The notes beneath the pieces are model-generated. The model did not search any database. It was not told where the DNA came from and was given only the letters and a program-made list of their open reading frames with translations. From Nocardia stercoris (GTDB taxonomy: Bacteria > Actinomycetota > Actinomycetes > Mycobacteriales > Mycobacteriaceae), in assembly GCF_003696265.1 (NCBI RefSeq), contig NZ_RFFH01000004.1:248001-312000 (forward strand): 64,000 nt of DNA, in the 5' to 3' direction. Made by a program: the position numbers and the translations under genes. Shown here in pieces: positions 55,601 to 63,435 of this stretch (positions are counted from its first letter, which is position 1; every line of letters begins with the position of its first letter).

Positions 55601-55728
55601 TGGGGCACCATCCCGCCGACCACGCTGCCGCACTGCAGGCCGTGCGGACCGAGACCGTGGTGGCGCCGGCGCTGCTGCCGGCCCTGCGTGCGGGAGACTG
55701 GTCCGGGTTGGCTACTGCGGCAACATAA
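52675..55728 (+). CDS. FHA / [4Fe-4S] membrane / ferredoxin / FAD oxidoreductase fusion
   Basis: A 1017-residue, four-part redox protein starting at GTG after GGAGGGGAGAGG. Residues 1-95: FHA domain with GR (28-29), SRRH (42-45) and GSRNG (61-65), which binds phosphothreonine. 100-135: Pro-rich linker. 165-465: membrane part with several helices and NapH/NosR-type [4Fe-4S] ligands at CSTVCP (296-301) and CX2CX2CX3C (322-332). 500-590: ferredoxin-like domain with C536 and C541, but Asp544 where the third Cys of a plant-type cluster should be, plus C554, C579 and C580. 610-1017: NirB/ferredoxin-reductase type FAD and NAD(P) folds (GNGIAG at 618, GGGLLG at 761, AAGDVAE at 883). The whole suggests electron flow between NAD(P)H and the membrane, tuned by Ser/Thr kinases. 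Substrate unknown. Confidence 0.88.
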   Translation: MGGLPLIEVRGHGMAPRRIVLERPLEVGRGGDGLVVADDRVSRRHLRLVPSPIALSVVDLGSRNGTTVNGVPLTGRATLAAGDVVRFGGTEIVILHVPTVEPDGDLGGTTLAPASAAAPPPPGPAPVRPVWLTTAERVLGIDPTGTRNLFPSFTDLPSRIPLRLWQIARLVSVVAYLAVVVALFVRPAGGLFVFFGIVVPLLPGLFLIAPGLWRNICPLAATNQVPRLFGFTLAKNPPEWLYSRGYLVAITLFFGIAGARLAGLDRVGPAAGVALAGVATAAFTGGFVYKGKSGWCSTVCPLFPLQRAYGQTPFVTVANNHCQPCVGCAKNCFDFRPRSAYQLDLTDTDRGWSAPRKLFVAALPGFVLGFFTLTGQTGTALPQRYAVLALIMLTAVGLFFAVEAMTAISASLLTSGYAAMALNIFYWFAGVTLAKSFATVTGVGAPWLRWPISVFVLLATLVWLARTRVVELQHAHASGTRTAPVVLPFPRVRSTPAAEPGLSVVFQPGGSRVAADVGMSLLDVAEQAGQPVEAGCRMGVCGADPVAVLEGMPCLTAIGADEKNTLQRLGFADNTRMACCARIERGTVTVGLTPEPGREVTTARGRADRSIVSVVVLGNGIAGVTAADFVRRGHPDCEIHLVGREPHDFYNRMGISRLVYGRSAMQGLSLLPATWYDEHQVTTWLNTLATGIDPVGRRVHLGTGDVLPYDRLIVATGADSTRPEVDGFGCPGTFVLREAHDAMALRAYVQQHRCGRAVVAGGGLLGLEAAYALRQLGLAVTVLERGKRLLSKQLDPRASELVHAHFRAHGIEVLIGAETRSVLGDPAVRAVELRDGRRLGTDIFLAAIGIRPRADLARRAGIPVGKGILVDDRMATAIPGVYAAGDVAEHAGRVLGLWPIAADQARIAAVNALGGDETLPVENPAAILKGVGLELFSIGTVQPGPGDEEIVVDHGAAFSYRRLVISRGRAVGATVLGHHPADHAAALQAVRTETVVAPALLPALRAGDWSGLATAAT

Positions 55729-55729
55729 C

Positions 55730-56869
55730 TCAGTCGCGCAGATGGGTGAGCACGCGGTCGGCGATCCGCAGACTCCATTCCGGCGGTAGTTCCGCCGGGC
55801 CGTCGCCCAGCCGGGTCCAGTCCTCGGCGCCCGGCGCGGCGATGAACGTGCCGCCCGGTGTGCCCGCGTCCTGCACGGTCACGACGCCGTGCTCGACGGC
55901 GATCCGGGCGTGGATCCGGGAGATCTGCCGGTGCGCCAGGACGATCGGGGACGCTTGCGCCCGGCGGACCGCCTCGTCGGTCAGCGGGTCGCGGCCGATC
56001 ACGTACGGACGGTCCAGGGGGTAGCTGGATCCGTCGGCGCCCGTTAGGGTGCCGTGCGGGGCGCCGACCCTGGTGGTGTCACCGACCTCCGCGGGTGCTG
56101 CTGCCTCGAGTTCGTCCGGGGGATTCGGGGTTTCGTCCGGATCGGGCGGCGTGTCCGATGCCGCTGACGAGCCACTGGGCGCCGCGGGCCGGGCACCGGT
56201 CCGGCTGTCACCTCGCGGTCCGGCGGATGGCGGGCCCGGGCGCTGCGCACCGGCAGTCGGGGACGGTCTGCGGTCGGTGGGCTGGGCCGGTGGGCGCTCG
56301 GCGGTCTCGCGGAGAGCGGCGGGCCGGGCGCGGGCGGTCCGATCCGGCTCGGCGCCTTCGCTTTTCACTGGCTCACGCTGGGCATCTCGGTCGGTCCGGA
56401 TCGGGTTCTGCAGGATCAGGCCGCCGCCCGGGACCACGCCGGCGCGCAGGTCGGAATGCGGTACGGCGGTGACGGTTTCGGTGGCGTCGTCGCTGAGCAT
56501 GATGTGCCGCACCGGATCCCGAATGATCTCGTCGAGCCAAGTCATGGCCCGAGTGCCGGACAGGCGGCGGGTGCCCGCCGCGCCGGTGACGGTGGCGGCG
56601 ACCGCGCCGCGCAACAGCACCAGGACGCCGCCCTGAGTCGGGGCCAGGGCACCGAAGACGACCGACTCGGAACTGCCGCCGAACACCGCCGCGAGCAGCC
56701 GGGACACGAGCGTGGCACCCGGATCGGCGGCGGCCGACGCCGCCTCGGCCGCACCGAGGATCCGGTCGGTGGACTCGCTGTCGCGCGGCAGATACACGAC
56801 CACATCGCCGTACCGGGCGACCAGCCCCGCCCCGCGCGCCACCCCGATGATCGCGGTCCTGTGCGCCAT
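55730..56869 (-). CDS. FHA-domain protein with long disordered linker
   Basis: A 379-residue protein. Residues 1-150 form a globular domain of unknown family (TAIIGVARGAGLVARYGDVVVY at the start). 150-275 is a Pro/Arg/Ala/Asp-rich, probably disordered linker. 280-379 is an FHA domain (VIGRDP with GR, SRIHARI with the SRxH motif). It starts at ATG with GAGGAG. It converges with the FHA-redox fusion, the two stops one base apart. Two FHA proteins side by side suggest shared control by phosphorylation, perhaps by the same kinase. Confidence 0.82.
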   Translation of the reverse strand: MAHRTAIIGVARGAGLVARYGDVVVYLPRDSESTDRILGAAEAASAAADPGATLVSRLLAAVFGGSSESVVFGALAPTQGGVLVLLRGAVAATVTGAAGTRRLSGTRAMTWLDEIIRDPVRHIMLSDDATETVTAVPHSDLRAGVVPGGGLILQNPIRTDRDAQREPVKSEGAEPDRTARARPAALRETAERPPAQPTDRRPSPTAGAQRPGPPSAGPRGDSRTGARPAAPSGSSAASDTPPDPDETPNPPDELEAAAPAEVGDTTRVGAPHGTLTGADGSSYPLDRPYVIGRDPLTDEAVRRAQASPIVLAHRQISRIHARIAVEHGVVTVQDAGTPGGTFIAAPGAEDWTRLGDGPAELPPEWSLRIADRVLTHLRD

Positions 56870-56956
56870 GCCCGCTCCTCGTCCCACCAGCACCTGGTTG
56901 CCAGGATAGAGGTCATCCCGCCCCGACCGTGCGTGTCGCCGCCCCGGAAACGACGA

Positions 56957-56983
56957 ACGCCGACCGGAAGAACCGATCGGCGT
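56957..56983 (-). terminator. Terminator of tRNA-Gly
   Basis: Eleven-base arms (ACGCCGACCGG / CCGATCGGCGT, one G-T pair) with a five-base loop, 30 bases after the 3' end of tRNA-Gly. On the minus strand it is followed by TCGTCGTTTCC. Confidence 0.75.
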
Positions 56984-57013
56984 CGAGGTGAATCCCGGAA
57001 TTCCGGGGGGTGG

Positions 57014-57086
57014 AGCGGATGACGGGATTCGAACCCGCGACCCTCACCTTGGCAAGGTGATGCGCTACCAGCTGCGCTACATCCGC
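57014..57086 (-). tRNA. tRNA-Gly (anticodon GCC)
   Basis: Full cloverleaf on the minus strand: acceptor stem GCGGATG / CATCCGC, anticodon loop TTGCCAA (GCC, Gly) on a CACCT/AGGTG stem, and T arm GCGGGTTCGAATCCCG. CCA is not encoded. A terminator hairpin follows. Confidence 0.95.
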
Positions 57087-57194
57087 ATTCGCCGTCGTTC
57101 GGCGGCGAGAGGAAACATTAGCGCATCCGCGGAAGAACATGAAATCCGCAGGTCACAACGGGTGCGGAACGGCCTGCGGCAGCCGGCCCGGGAT

Positions 57195-57226
57195 GGGCCC
57201 TGTGTCCCCCATCGGACACAGGGCCC
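57195..57226. terminator. Perfect hairpin between NRPS-like gene and tRNA-Gly
   Basis: Thirteen-base perfect arms (GGGCCCTGTGTCC / GGACACAGGGCCC) with a six-base loop, 75 bases after the stop of the NRPS-like gene. On the plus strand it is followed by an AT-rich stretch (GATTGTGAAATTT), on the minus strand by none, so direction is unclear. It probably ends the long NRPS-like transcript before tRNA-Gly. Confidence 0.65.
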
Positions 57227-57300
57227 GATTGTGAAATTTAGACCAGCTCAGACTGATTCGCTCGACGTTCGATCAGAACGCCAACCGCTTACCGGTGGGG

Positions 57301-60300
57301 TCAGACGGCGAGCGGGACCGGGAGGCGGCCGTTGGCGATCAGGTAGGCGATGGAGGCGGCGAGGCGTTGCGGTGTGACCGGTGGCGGGGTGAGGCCGCTG
57401 TGGTACAGGGTGGTGCGGGTGCGGGTGTCGTCGAGGACGCGGTCGCTGCCGGTCATGCGGTCGCGGAACTCCTCGGCGATCGGGGCCGCCGGGTTGGCCG
57501 GGTCGGCGCGGATCCGCTCGAGCCAGACCGGTAGCGGCAGCGATTCGAGGCGGTAGCCGACGTCGGTGAGGGCGGCGGCGACGCTGGCGAAGGGGAGCCG
57601 TTCCGCGCCGGTCAGGTGATAGACCGGGCCCTCGTGGGTGCCGGGGGTGGCGGTGAGGGCCACGATCGCGGTGGCTGCGTAGTCGACCGGCAGGACGTCG
57701 TACCCGGCCCGCACGTCGCCCGGTACGGCGCCGGCGCGCACGCAGCCCTGTACCACCCGCCACAGCAGGTCGTCGGTGCGGCAGGCACCGGTGTGCTGGT
57801 CGCCGAACAGTCGCGGCGGCCGCAGCACGGCGACCGGCAGGCCGTGCCGTCCGGCCTGCAGAACCAGTTGCTCGGCAACCCATTTCGATTGCGCGTACCC
57901 GGTGGCCAGGGCGCCGACCGGGCCGGTGGTGGTGTCCTCGTCGGGGACGATCCGGTCCTTCGGGGCCGGGAACACCGTCGCGCTGGAGATGTAGTGGAAG
58001 GGGGTGGGCGAGCCGTGTGCGGCCAGCCGCAACAACTCCCGGGTGCCGTCCACGTTCGCGGCGCGCACCGCGTGATAGGGCAGCGCGGCATCGACCGCCG
58101 CCCCGACGTGATAAATCGAGTCGACGGTACCGGCCAGCGTGTAGAAACCGGCGCGGTCGAGTCCGAGCATAGGCGCGGTGAGGTCGCCGGGTACGGGCGT
58201 GATCCGCCAGGCGAAGCTCGGCTCCCAGATTCGGTAGTGCTGCAACGACGCTCGGATCCGCTCACCGGCGGTGATCGGGTCCTGCGCCCGGACCAGGCAG
58301 TGCACGGTGGCGTCGGTGGTGCGGAGCAGTTCGCGCAACAGGTAGGCGCCGAGGAAGCCCGTCGCACCGGTCAGCAGGACCTGGCGGGGCCGGGTCCGCG
58401 CCAGCTGCGGCAGCACGGCGAGGTCGAGGAGCGCGTCCCGGGCAGGATCCTCCGGCACCCCGAGATCGTCTTCCGGGCCGCGGCCGGTGGTCGCCGCACC
58501 GATCCCGTCGAACGATTCGAGCGGCCCGTCCGCCGAGGACACGAGCCCACTCGCCGTCGACGGAACCCCGCCGGCCAATGGAATGCCCGCGCTCGGGGTG
58601 GTCCCGACGACGCCGCTGCCGACTGCGGACCCCGCCGCTGCGGCACCCGCGCCCGCCGCCGATGCGACCGGTCCTGCCGCAGCCAGGGTTTCGCCCGCCG
58701 CCGGCGCGACACCGCCTGCCTCGGTGACGACATCGCCCGCGGCTTTCGCGACCGTGCTCGGTGTGCCGCCCACGGCCGCGGCGGTGCCACCCGGTGGCGC
58801 GGCGAGCGTGCAGGCACCGCGCTCTCCCGCGGTCCGGCGCCCGAGGTACCGGCCGGCGCCGATCGGGGACGCGGTAGCGGCGACACCGGGGTGCGCGCTC
58901 AAGCCGGCCCGGTCGACCGCACCGTGTGCCGTCAACGGCAGCGCGTGGATCCAGCGGAACACCGCTGGAATCAGGTACTCGGGCAGCGCCACGCGCAGGT
59001 GCGCCCGCAGCTGGTCCGGCGACGGCGTGGTGGCCCCGGCCGCCGGTTGCAGGTACGCCACCAGCTGCGGTCCGGGCGCGGTGACCGGCACGACCACCGC
59101 ATCGATCACCGCGGGGTGCGCGCGCAGCCGGGCCTCGATCTCGCCCGGTTCGATGCGATAACCGTGCAGCGTGAACTGCTGGTCGGCGCGGCCCAGCTGC
59201 TCGATCTGGCCGTCGGGCAGCATGCGCGCCAGATCGCCGGTGCGGAACAGTCTTTCACCGCAACCACCCGGGTCGGCGACGAACCGGGCCGCGGTCCGCG
59301 CCCGGGCGCGGTGATAACCGTCGGCGACACCGAGGCCCCCGATGTACAGCTCGCCGGTGACACCCACCGGAACCGTCCGCAACCGTTCGTCGAGGACCCG
59401 GCAGACGGTGTTGGCCAGCGGGGTACCGATGGTGACCGTCCGGTCCCGCGCGATCCGCGCGATCGTCGACCAGACCGTGGTCTCGCTGTGCCCGTACACA
59501 TGCCACACCGCCGCGACCCGGTCCACCAGCGCCTCGGCCAGATCGGCGGGCAGCGGCTCACCGCCGCTGCACACCCGGGCCCGCCGGTAGCCGCACCAGC
59601 CGGACGCGATCAGCCGCCGCCACGTGGTGGGTACCGCCTGCACCAGGGTCGGGCGGGTGCGCTCGATCAGGCGGGCCAGCTCGATCGGCGCGTCGAGTTC
59701 CGCGTCGGCGGCGATGATCACGGTCGCGCCGGTGGTCAACGGCAGGAAGATCTCCGCGGCGGCGATGTGGAAGCCGATGGGCGTCACCGCCAGCACCCGG
59801 TCGCCGGGCCGGCAGCCCGGCACCGCGGCGAGCGCGGCGAGCAGATTGGACAGGCTCTCGTGCCGGATGCAGACCAGGCCGGGCCGGCCGTCGGCGGTGG
59901 CGGCGAGCGAGGCGACGGCGCCCGGTACCGCCCAGCCGGGCGGGCTGACCGCGTCGCTGTCGTGGTCGATCAACAGCAGATCGGTGCGGGTGCGGGTGCG
60001 CAGGCCGGTGCCGAGGCAGCGGTCGGTCACCACCAGCCCGACCCGGCCGCGATCGACCATGTCACCGATCTGTGCCGGGGACAGGCGCGGGTCGAGCGCG
60101 GCAACCGTTGCGCCGCTGCGCAATACCGCCAGCAGCGCCACCACCAGATCGGGTGAGCGGGGTAGGTAGACACCGATCGGCGCGCCCGGCCCGGCGCCCC
60201 GGGCGGCGAGCCGCGCGGTGAGCGCGGTGACCCGGGAATCCAGTTCGCCGTAGGTGAGCGTCTGGTTGCCGTACTCCACCGCCGGGGCCGCGGGATCGTG

Positions 60301-61908
60301 ATCGGCCCACGCGGACACCAGATCCGGGACCGGCGGCCCGGGCTCGACGGTCGGTCCGCGCAGCACACTGTCGGGGCGGGTGGCGGCGTCCGGTCCGGCA
60401 CTCAGGGCCGCCAGATAGGACTCGAAGCGGTCGAGCAGGTCGGCGCCCGCGACCTGGTCCCAGGTCCAGTCGCAGACGGTGCCGGCCGCGCCGACCCGCA
60501 TCAGCAGGGTCTCCCCGTCGTCGAGGTGGGGCGGAACCGAGAGGTCCGGCACGATCTCCACCACCACGGGCAGCGTCCACTCCGGGACCTCGGCGTAGCG
60601 GCAGGGCAGGTCCAGCGCCGGCACCCCGTGTACCTGGGCGGCCTTGAGCCGGTCGCAGACCCGGGCACAGACCTCGTCGAAACTGCCGTTGATCGTCGAG
60701 ATACGCAGTGGCGCAACCGAAGCGAATATGCGGCGCAGAATCGGGTCGGGTACCGCGAAGCGGACGCCGATATCGGTGTCCCGGTATCCGCCGGCGCGGG
60801 ACAGGAAGTCGACCAGCGCGCCCAGCAGGCCGAGCGGGCCGTCGGGCAGCCGGTCCATGAGTTCGGCGGTCAGGACCCGGCGGCGCGCGCCCGGCGCCCG
60901 GTCGCCGGGGCGGCCGCCCGCGGCCGGTAGTCGCAGCGGGCGCAGTTCGGACAGCCGCTTCACCCAATACCGTTCGTGCGACACCGATTCCCGGTAGGCA
61001 GTGGTGGCGACCGCGGCCTCGCGCGGGCTCGGCGTCGGCAGCACCATGCCGGTGCGGACGCGTAGTTCGTGCCGGGTGACGGGTTCCCCGGTGAGCGTGG
61101 TGAGGCCGGTCAGCACCAGGTCGCGGGTGCAGGTGGCCACCGTCAGACCGGTGTCGGACAGCGCGACCACGGTGCCGGGGGCGGCGGTCGACAGCGGGCC
61201 CAGCCCGCTGCCGGTGACCGCCAGCCAGGCGCCGTCGAATACCAGTTTGGCGGTACCGAATTCGTTGTTCTCGGCACCGAACCGGGTGGCGCGGACCAGG
61301 GCATCGAGGTCCTCGGCGGTCTCTGTCCAGCGCAGCGCGAGCGCGAGCGGCGGCCGGTCGGAGCGGGCACGGCGGCCGTGCTCGGCCGGTACCCGCGGGA
61401 TCGGGCGCAACCGGCCCGCTTCCAGGTCGCCGACCAGATCGGTGAACGACTCCAGCCCGGCCCGTTGGCATTTCGCGCGCAGCGAGCGGCTGGTCTCGGT
61501 GTCGGCGATCTCGATCGTGCGCTCGGCCAGGACCTCGCCGGCGTCGGCCCGCGCGGTCAGCACGTGCCAGCACACGTTGTGGGTGCGGGCGCGGTCGAGG
61601 AGCGCCCAGGTCGCGGAGTGGGTCTGGAAGGTGACCGCGATACCGGGAACCAGGGCGAGCGCCGCCTGCGGCAGCATGCGCAGGTCGGCCGCGCCGAACA
61701 GGTGGTCGAACCGGTCGGTGGCGAGCAGGTCCATCCAGTCGGCACCGAAATCGGCGGTGGGCAGGCCGGCGGCGCGGGCGGAGCGGCGGACTTCGGGCTG
61801 TCCGGAAAGCACTCGGACGACCTCGTGTCCGCGTTCGACGAGCAGTCGGGCACAATCCACGACCAGCGCATTGTGTCCGATCAGTACGGCGCGAAATCCA
61901 GCTCCCAC
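57301..61908 (-). CDS. Carrier-less NRPS-like protein: formyltransferase-like, C-like, A-like, thioester reductase
   Basis: A 1535-residue protein starting at GTG with GGAGG. 1-280: methionyl-tRNA-formyltransferase-like, with FQTHS (94-98; usual Asn changed to Gln), His97 and Asp122 conserved. About 310-520: condensation-like C-terminal half, no HHxxxDG. 525-1000: adenylation domain with good A5 (YGHSETT, 805-811), A7 (GELYIGGLG) and A8 (FRTGDLARMLPDG) motifs. However, A3 is degenerate (ATADGRPGL instead of TSGTTGxPKG) and the A10 Lys is Ala997 (AHGAVDR). 1005-1165: Ala/Gly/Pro-rich linker where the carrier domain with its GG(H/D)S motif should be. 1175-1535: intact thioester reductase, with TGATGFLG (1180-1187) and YAQSK (1338-1342). 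It may reduce an acyl group delivered by a separate carrier protein. Confidence 0.85.
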   Translation of the reverse strand: MGAGFRAVLIGHNALVVDCARLLVERGHEVVRVLSGQPEVRRSARAAGLPTADFGADWMDLLATDRFDHLFGAADLRMLPQAALALVPGIAVTFQTHSATWALLDRARTHNVCWHVLTARADAGEVLAERTIEIADTETSRSLRAKCQRAGLESFTDLVGDLEAGRLRPIPRVPAEHGRRARSDRPPLALALRWTETAEDLDALVRATRFGAENNEFGTAKLVFDGAWLAVTGSGLGPLSTAAPGTVVALSDTGLTVATCTRDLVLTGLTTLTGEPVTRHELRVRTGMVLPTPSPREAAVATTAYRESVSHERYWVKRLSELRPLRLPAAGGRPGDRAPGARRRVLTAELMDRLPDGPLGLLGALVDFLSRAGGYRDTDIGVRFAVPDPILRRIFASVAPLRISTINGSFDEVCARVCDRLKAAQVHGVPALDLPCRYAEVPEWTLPVVVEIVPDLSVPPHLDDGETLLMRVGAAGTVCDWTWDQVAGADLLDRFESYLAALSAGPDAATRPDSVLRGPTVEPGPPVPDLVSAWADHDPAAPAVEYGNQTLTYGELDSRVTALTARLAARGAGPGAPIGVYLPRSPDLVVALLAVLRSGATVAALDPRLSPAQIGDMVDRGRVGLVVTDRCLGTGLRTRTRTDLLLIDHDSDAVSPPGWAVPGAVASLAATADGRPGLVCIRHESLSNLLAALAAVPGCRPGDRVLAVTPIGFHIAAAEIFLPLTTGATVIIAADAELDAPIELARLIERTRPTLVQAVPTTWRRLIASGWCGYRRARVCSGGEPLPADLAEALVDRVAAVWHVYGHSETTVWSTIARIARDRTVTIGTPLANTVCRVLDERLRTVPVGVTGELYIGGLGVADGYHRARARTAARFVADPGGCGERLFRTGDLARMLPDGQIEQLGRADQQFTLHGYRIEPGEIEARLRAHPAVIDAVVVPVTAPGPQLVAYLQPAAGATTPSPDQLRAHLRVALPEYLIPAVFRWIHALPLTAHGAVDRAGLSAHPGVAATASPIGAGRYLGRRTAGERGACTLAAPPGGTAAAVGGTPSTVAKAAGDVVTEAGGVAPAAGETLAAAGPVASAAGAGAAAAGSAVGSGVVGTTPSAGIPLAGGVPSTASGLVSSADGPLESFDGIGAATTGRGPEDDLGVPEDPARDALLDLAVLPQLARTRPRQVLLTGATGFLGAYLLRELLRTTDATVHCLVRAQDPITAGERIRASLQHYRIWEPSFAWRITPVPGDLTAPMLGLDRAGFYTLAGTVDSIYHVGAAVDAALPYHAVRAANVDGTRELLRLAAHGSPTPFHYISSATVFPAPKDRIVPDEDTTTGPVGALATGYAQSKWVAEQLVLQAGRHGLPVAVLRPPRLFGDQHTGACRTDDLLWRVVQGCVRAGAVPGDVRAGYDVLPVDYAATAIVALTATPGTHEGPVYHLTGAERLPFASVAAALTDVGYRLESLPLPVWLERIRADPANPAAPIAEEFRDRMTGSDRVLDDTRTRTTLYHSGLTPPPVTPQRLAASIAYLIANGRLPVPLAV

Positions 61909-62018
61909 GGCGCCCTCCGCCTCGCTCGGTCAGCCAATGTGGCAAAACCCTAGCAACGAGGAAGGGTGCTGGACGGTGCTCCGCACGGCCCGGTGTGTTG
62001 CGCCCGTTCGCGGGGAAA

Positions 62019-63179
62019 TCAGCCGACGCGGCGCAGCGACTCGGGAGTCAGATCGGCGAGCGTCGGGTAACCGTCCACCGCCATGATCAGGTCGGCCTCG
62101 GCGAGCAGCGCGCGCAGCACGTGCACGATGCCGTCGACGCCGCCCAGGGCGAGCCCGTAGGTGTAGGGCCGGCCGATGCCGACCGCGGTCGCGCCCAGGG
62201 CCAGCGCCTTGACGATGTCGGCGCCCGTGCGGACACCGGAGTCGAACAGCACCGGCAGGCCGTCGGCGGCCTCGACCACACCGGGCAGCATGTCCAGCGC
62301 GGGGAGACCGCCGTTGGCCTGGCGGCCGCCGTGGTTGGAGCAGTAGATGCCGTCGACGCCGAGGTCCTTCGCGCGGCGGGCGTCGTCGGGGTGGCCGATG
62401 CCCTTCACGATCAGCGGCAGCTCGGTCAGGCTGCGCAGCCAGGGCAGATCATCCCAGGTCAGCGGGTTGCCGAAGAGCTGGATCCACCGCAGGATGGCGG
62501 CCTGCCGATCCTCTTCGGGGGTGCGGGCCAGGCCGGCGCGGAACACCGGGTCGGTGAAGTAGTTAGCCAGGCAGTGGCCGCGCAGCTGGGGGAAGTTGCT
62601 GGTGCTCAGGTCGCGGGGGCGCCAGCCGGTCACCCAGGTGTCGAGGGTGACGACGATGCCCTTGAAGCCGGCCTGCTCGGCGCGTCGTACCAGGCTGGCG
62701 GCGAGGTCGCGGTCGGTCGGGGTGTAGAGCTGGAAGAAGCCCGGGGTGTCACCGAACTCCGCGGCGACCTCCTCCATCGGGTCGACGGTGAGGGTGGAGG
62801 CGACCATCGGCACGCCGGTGCGGGCGGCCGCGCGGGCGGTGGCCAGGTCGCCGTGCCCGTCCTGGGCGCACAGGCCGATCACGCCGACCGGCGCCATGAA
62901 CACCGGCGACGGCAGGTTCAGCCCGAACAGGTTCGCGCTCAGATCGCGCTGCTTGGCGCCGACGAACATGCGCGGGATCAGGCCCCAGCTGTCGAAGGCT
63001 TCGACGTTGGCCCGCTGGGTGCGTTCGTCACCGGCGCCACCGGCGACGTAGGACCAGATCGACGGCGGCAGGGCCTGCTGGGCGCGGGCCTCGATCTCGG
63101 TGAAGGTCATCGGCAGGGGCGGCTGGACGCCGGCCAGCCCGGCGAAATAGATTTCGTTCTGGTAGTCGCCGAATGCCAT
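62019..63179 (-). CDS. Lactate 2-monooxygenase-like FMN enzyme
   Basis: A 386-residue FMN-dependent alpha-hydroxy-acid oxidase. It resembles the mycobacterial lactate 2-monooxygenase along its length, including [15 protein letters not shown] at the start, [17 protein letters not shown] and the catalytic-base [10 protein letters not shown] (His283). Lys259 and an Arg in [14 protein letters not shown] complete the site. LMO turns L-lactate and O2 into acetate, CO2 and water. The ATG has GGAGGAA. It lies upstream of the NRPS-like gene on the same strand, 110 bases apart, and is divergent from the amidotransferase gene. Confidence 0.9.
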   Translation of the reverse strand: MAFGDYQNEIYFAGLAGVQPPLPMTFTEIEARAQQALPPSIWSYVAGGAGDERTQRANVEAFDSWGLIPRMFVGAKQRDLSANLFGLNLPSPVFMAPVGVIGLCAQDGHGDLATARAAARTGVPMVASTLTVDPMEEVAAEFGDTPGFFQLYTPTDRDLAASLVRRAEQAGFKGIVVTLDTWVTGWRPRDLSTSNFPQLRGHCLANYFTDPVFRAGLARTPEEDRQAAILRWIQLFGNPLTWDDLPWLRSLTELPLIVKGIGHPDDARRAKDLGVDGIYCSNHGGRQANGGLPALDMLPGVVEAADGLPVLFDSGVRTGADIVKALALGATAVGIGRPYTYGLALGGVDGIVHVLRALLAEADLIMAVDGYPTLADLTPESLRRVG

Positions 63180-63435
63180 CAAATTCCTCCGGTTCCGTGG
63201 TGAGCCGTCGGTACCTTCTCATATCCGTACGGTCGGTCCGGTGCGTGCGGTGCGGCAGTGGCCTCCGTCACCTTCCGGCGACCTGCACGCAATCGGTGCG
63301 ACAGGCGAGTGGTAACCTGCGTTGTTCCCCTGGATCGGCGCCGGTGTGCGGCGCGGGATTCAGCGGCTGGCAATCATCTGGCAACAAGATGTCCGGCCGT
63401 GACTCAGCGGGAGCGGATGTTGTGAGGGCTGGCCT

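Noticed and set aside
57014..57086. tRNA-Gly as the attachment site of a genomic island containing the NRPS-like gene
   Set aside because: Islands join at the 3' end of tRNA genes; the NRPS-like gene lies at the 5' side, and there is no integrase or repeated tRNA tail in view.
60062..61945. A 627-codon minus-strand frame overlapping the front of the NRPS-like gene
   Set aside because: Same strand but different frame from the real gene; Arg/Pro-rich product without any domain. It is not evidence for a frameshift, since the real frame is continuous over 1535 codons.
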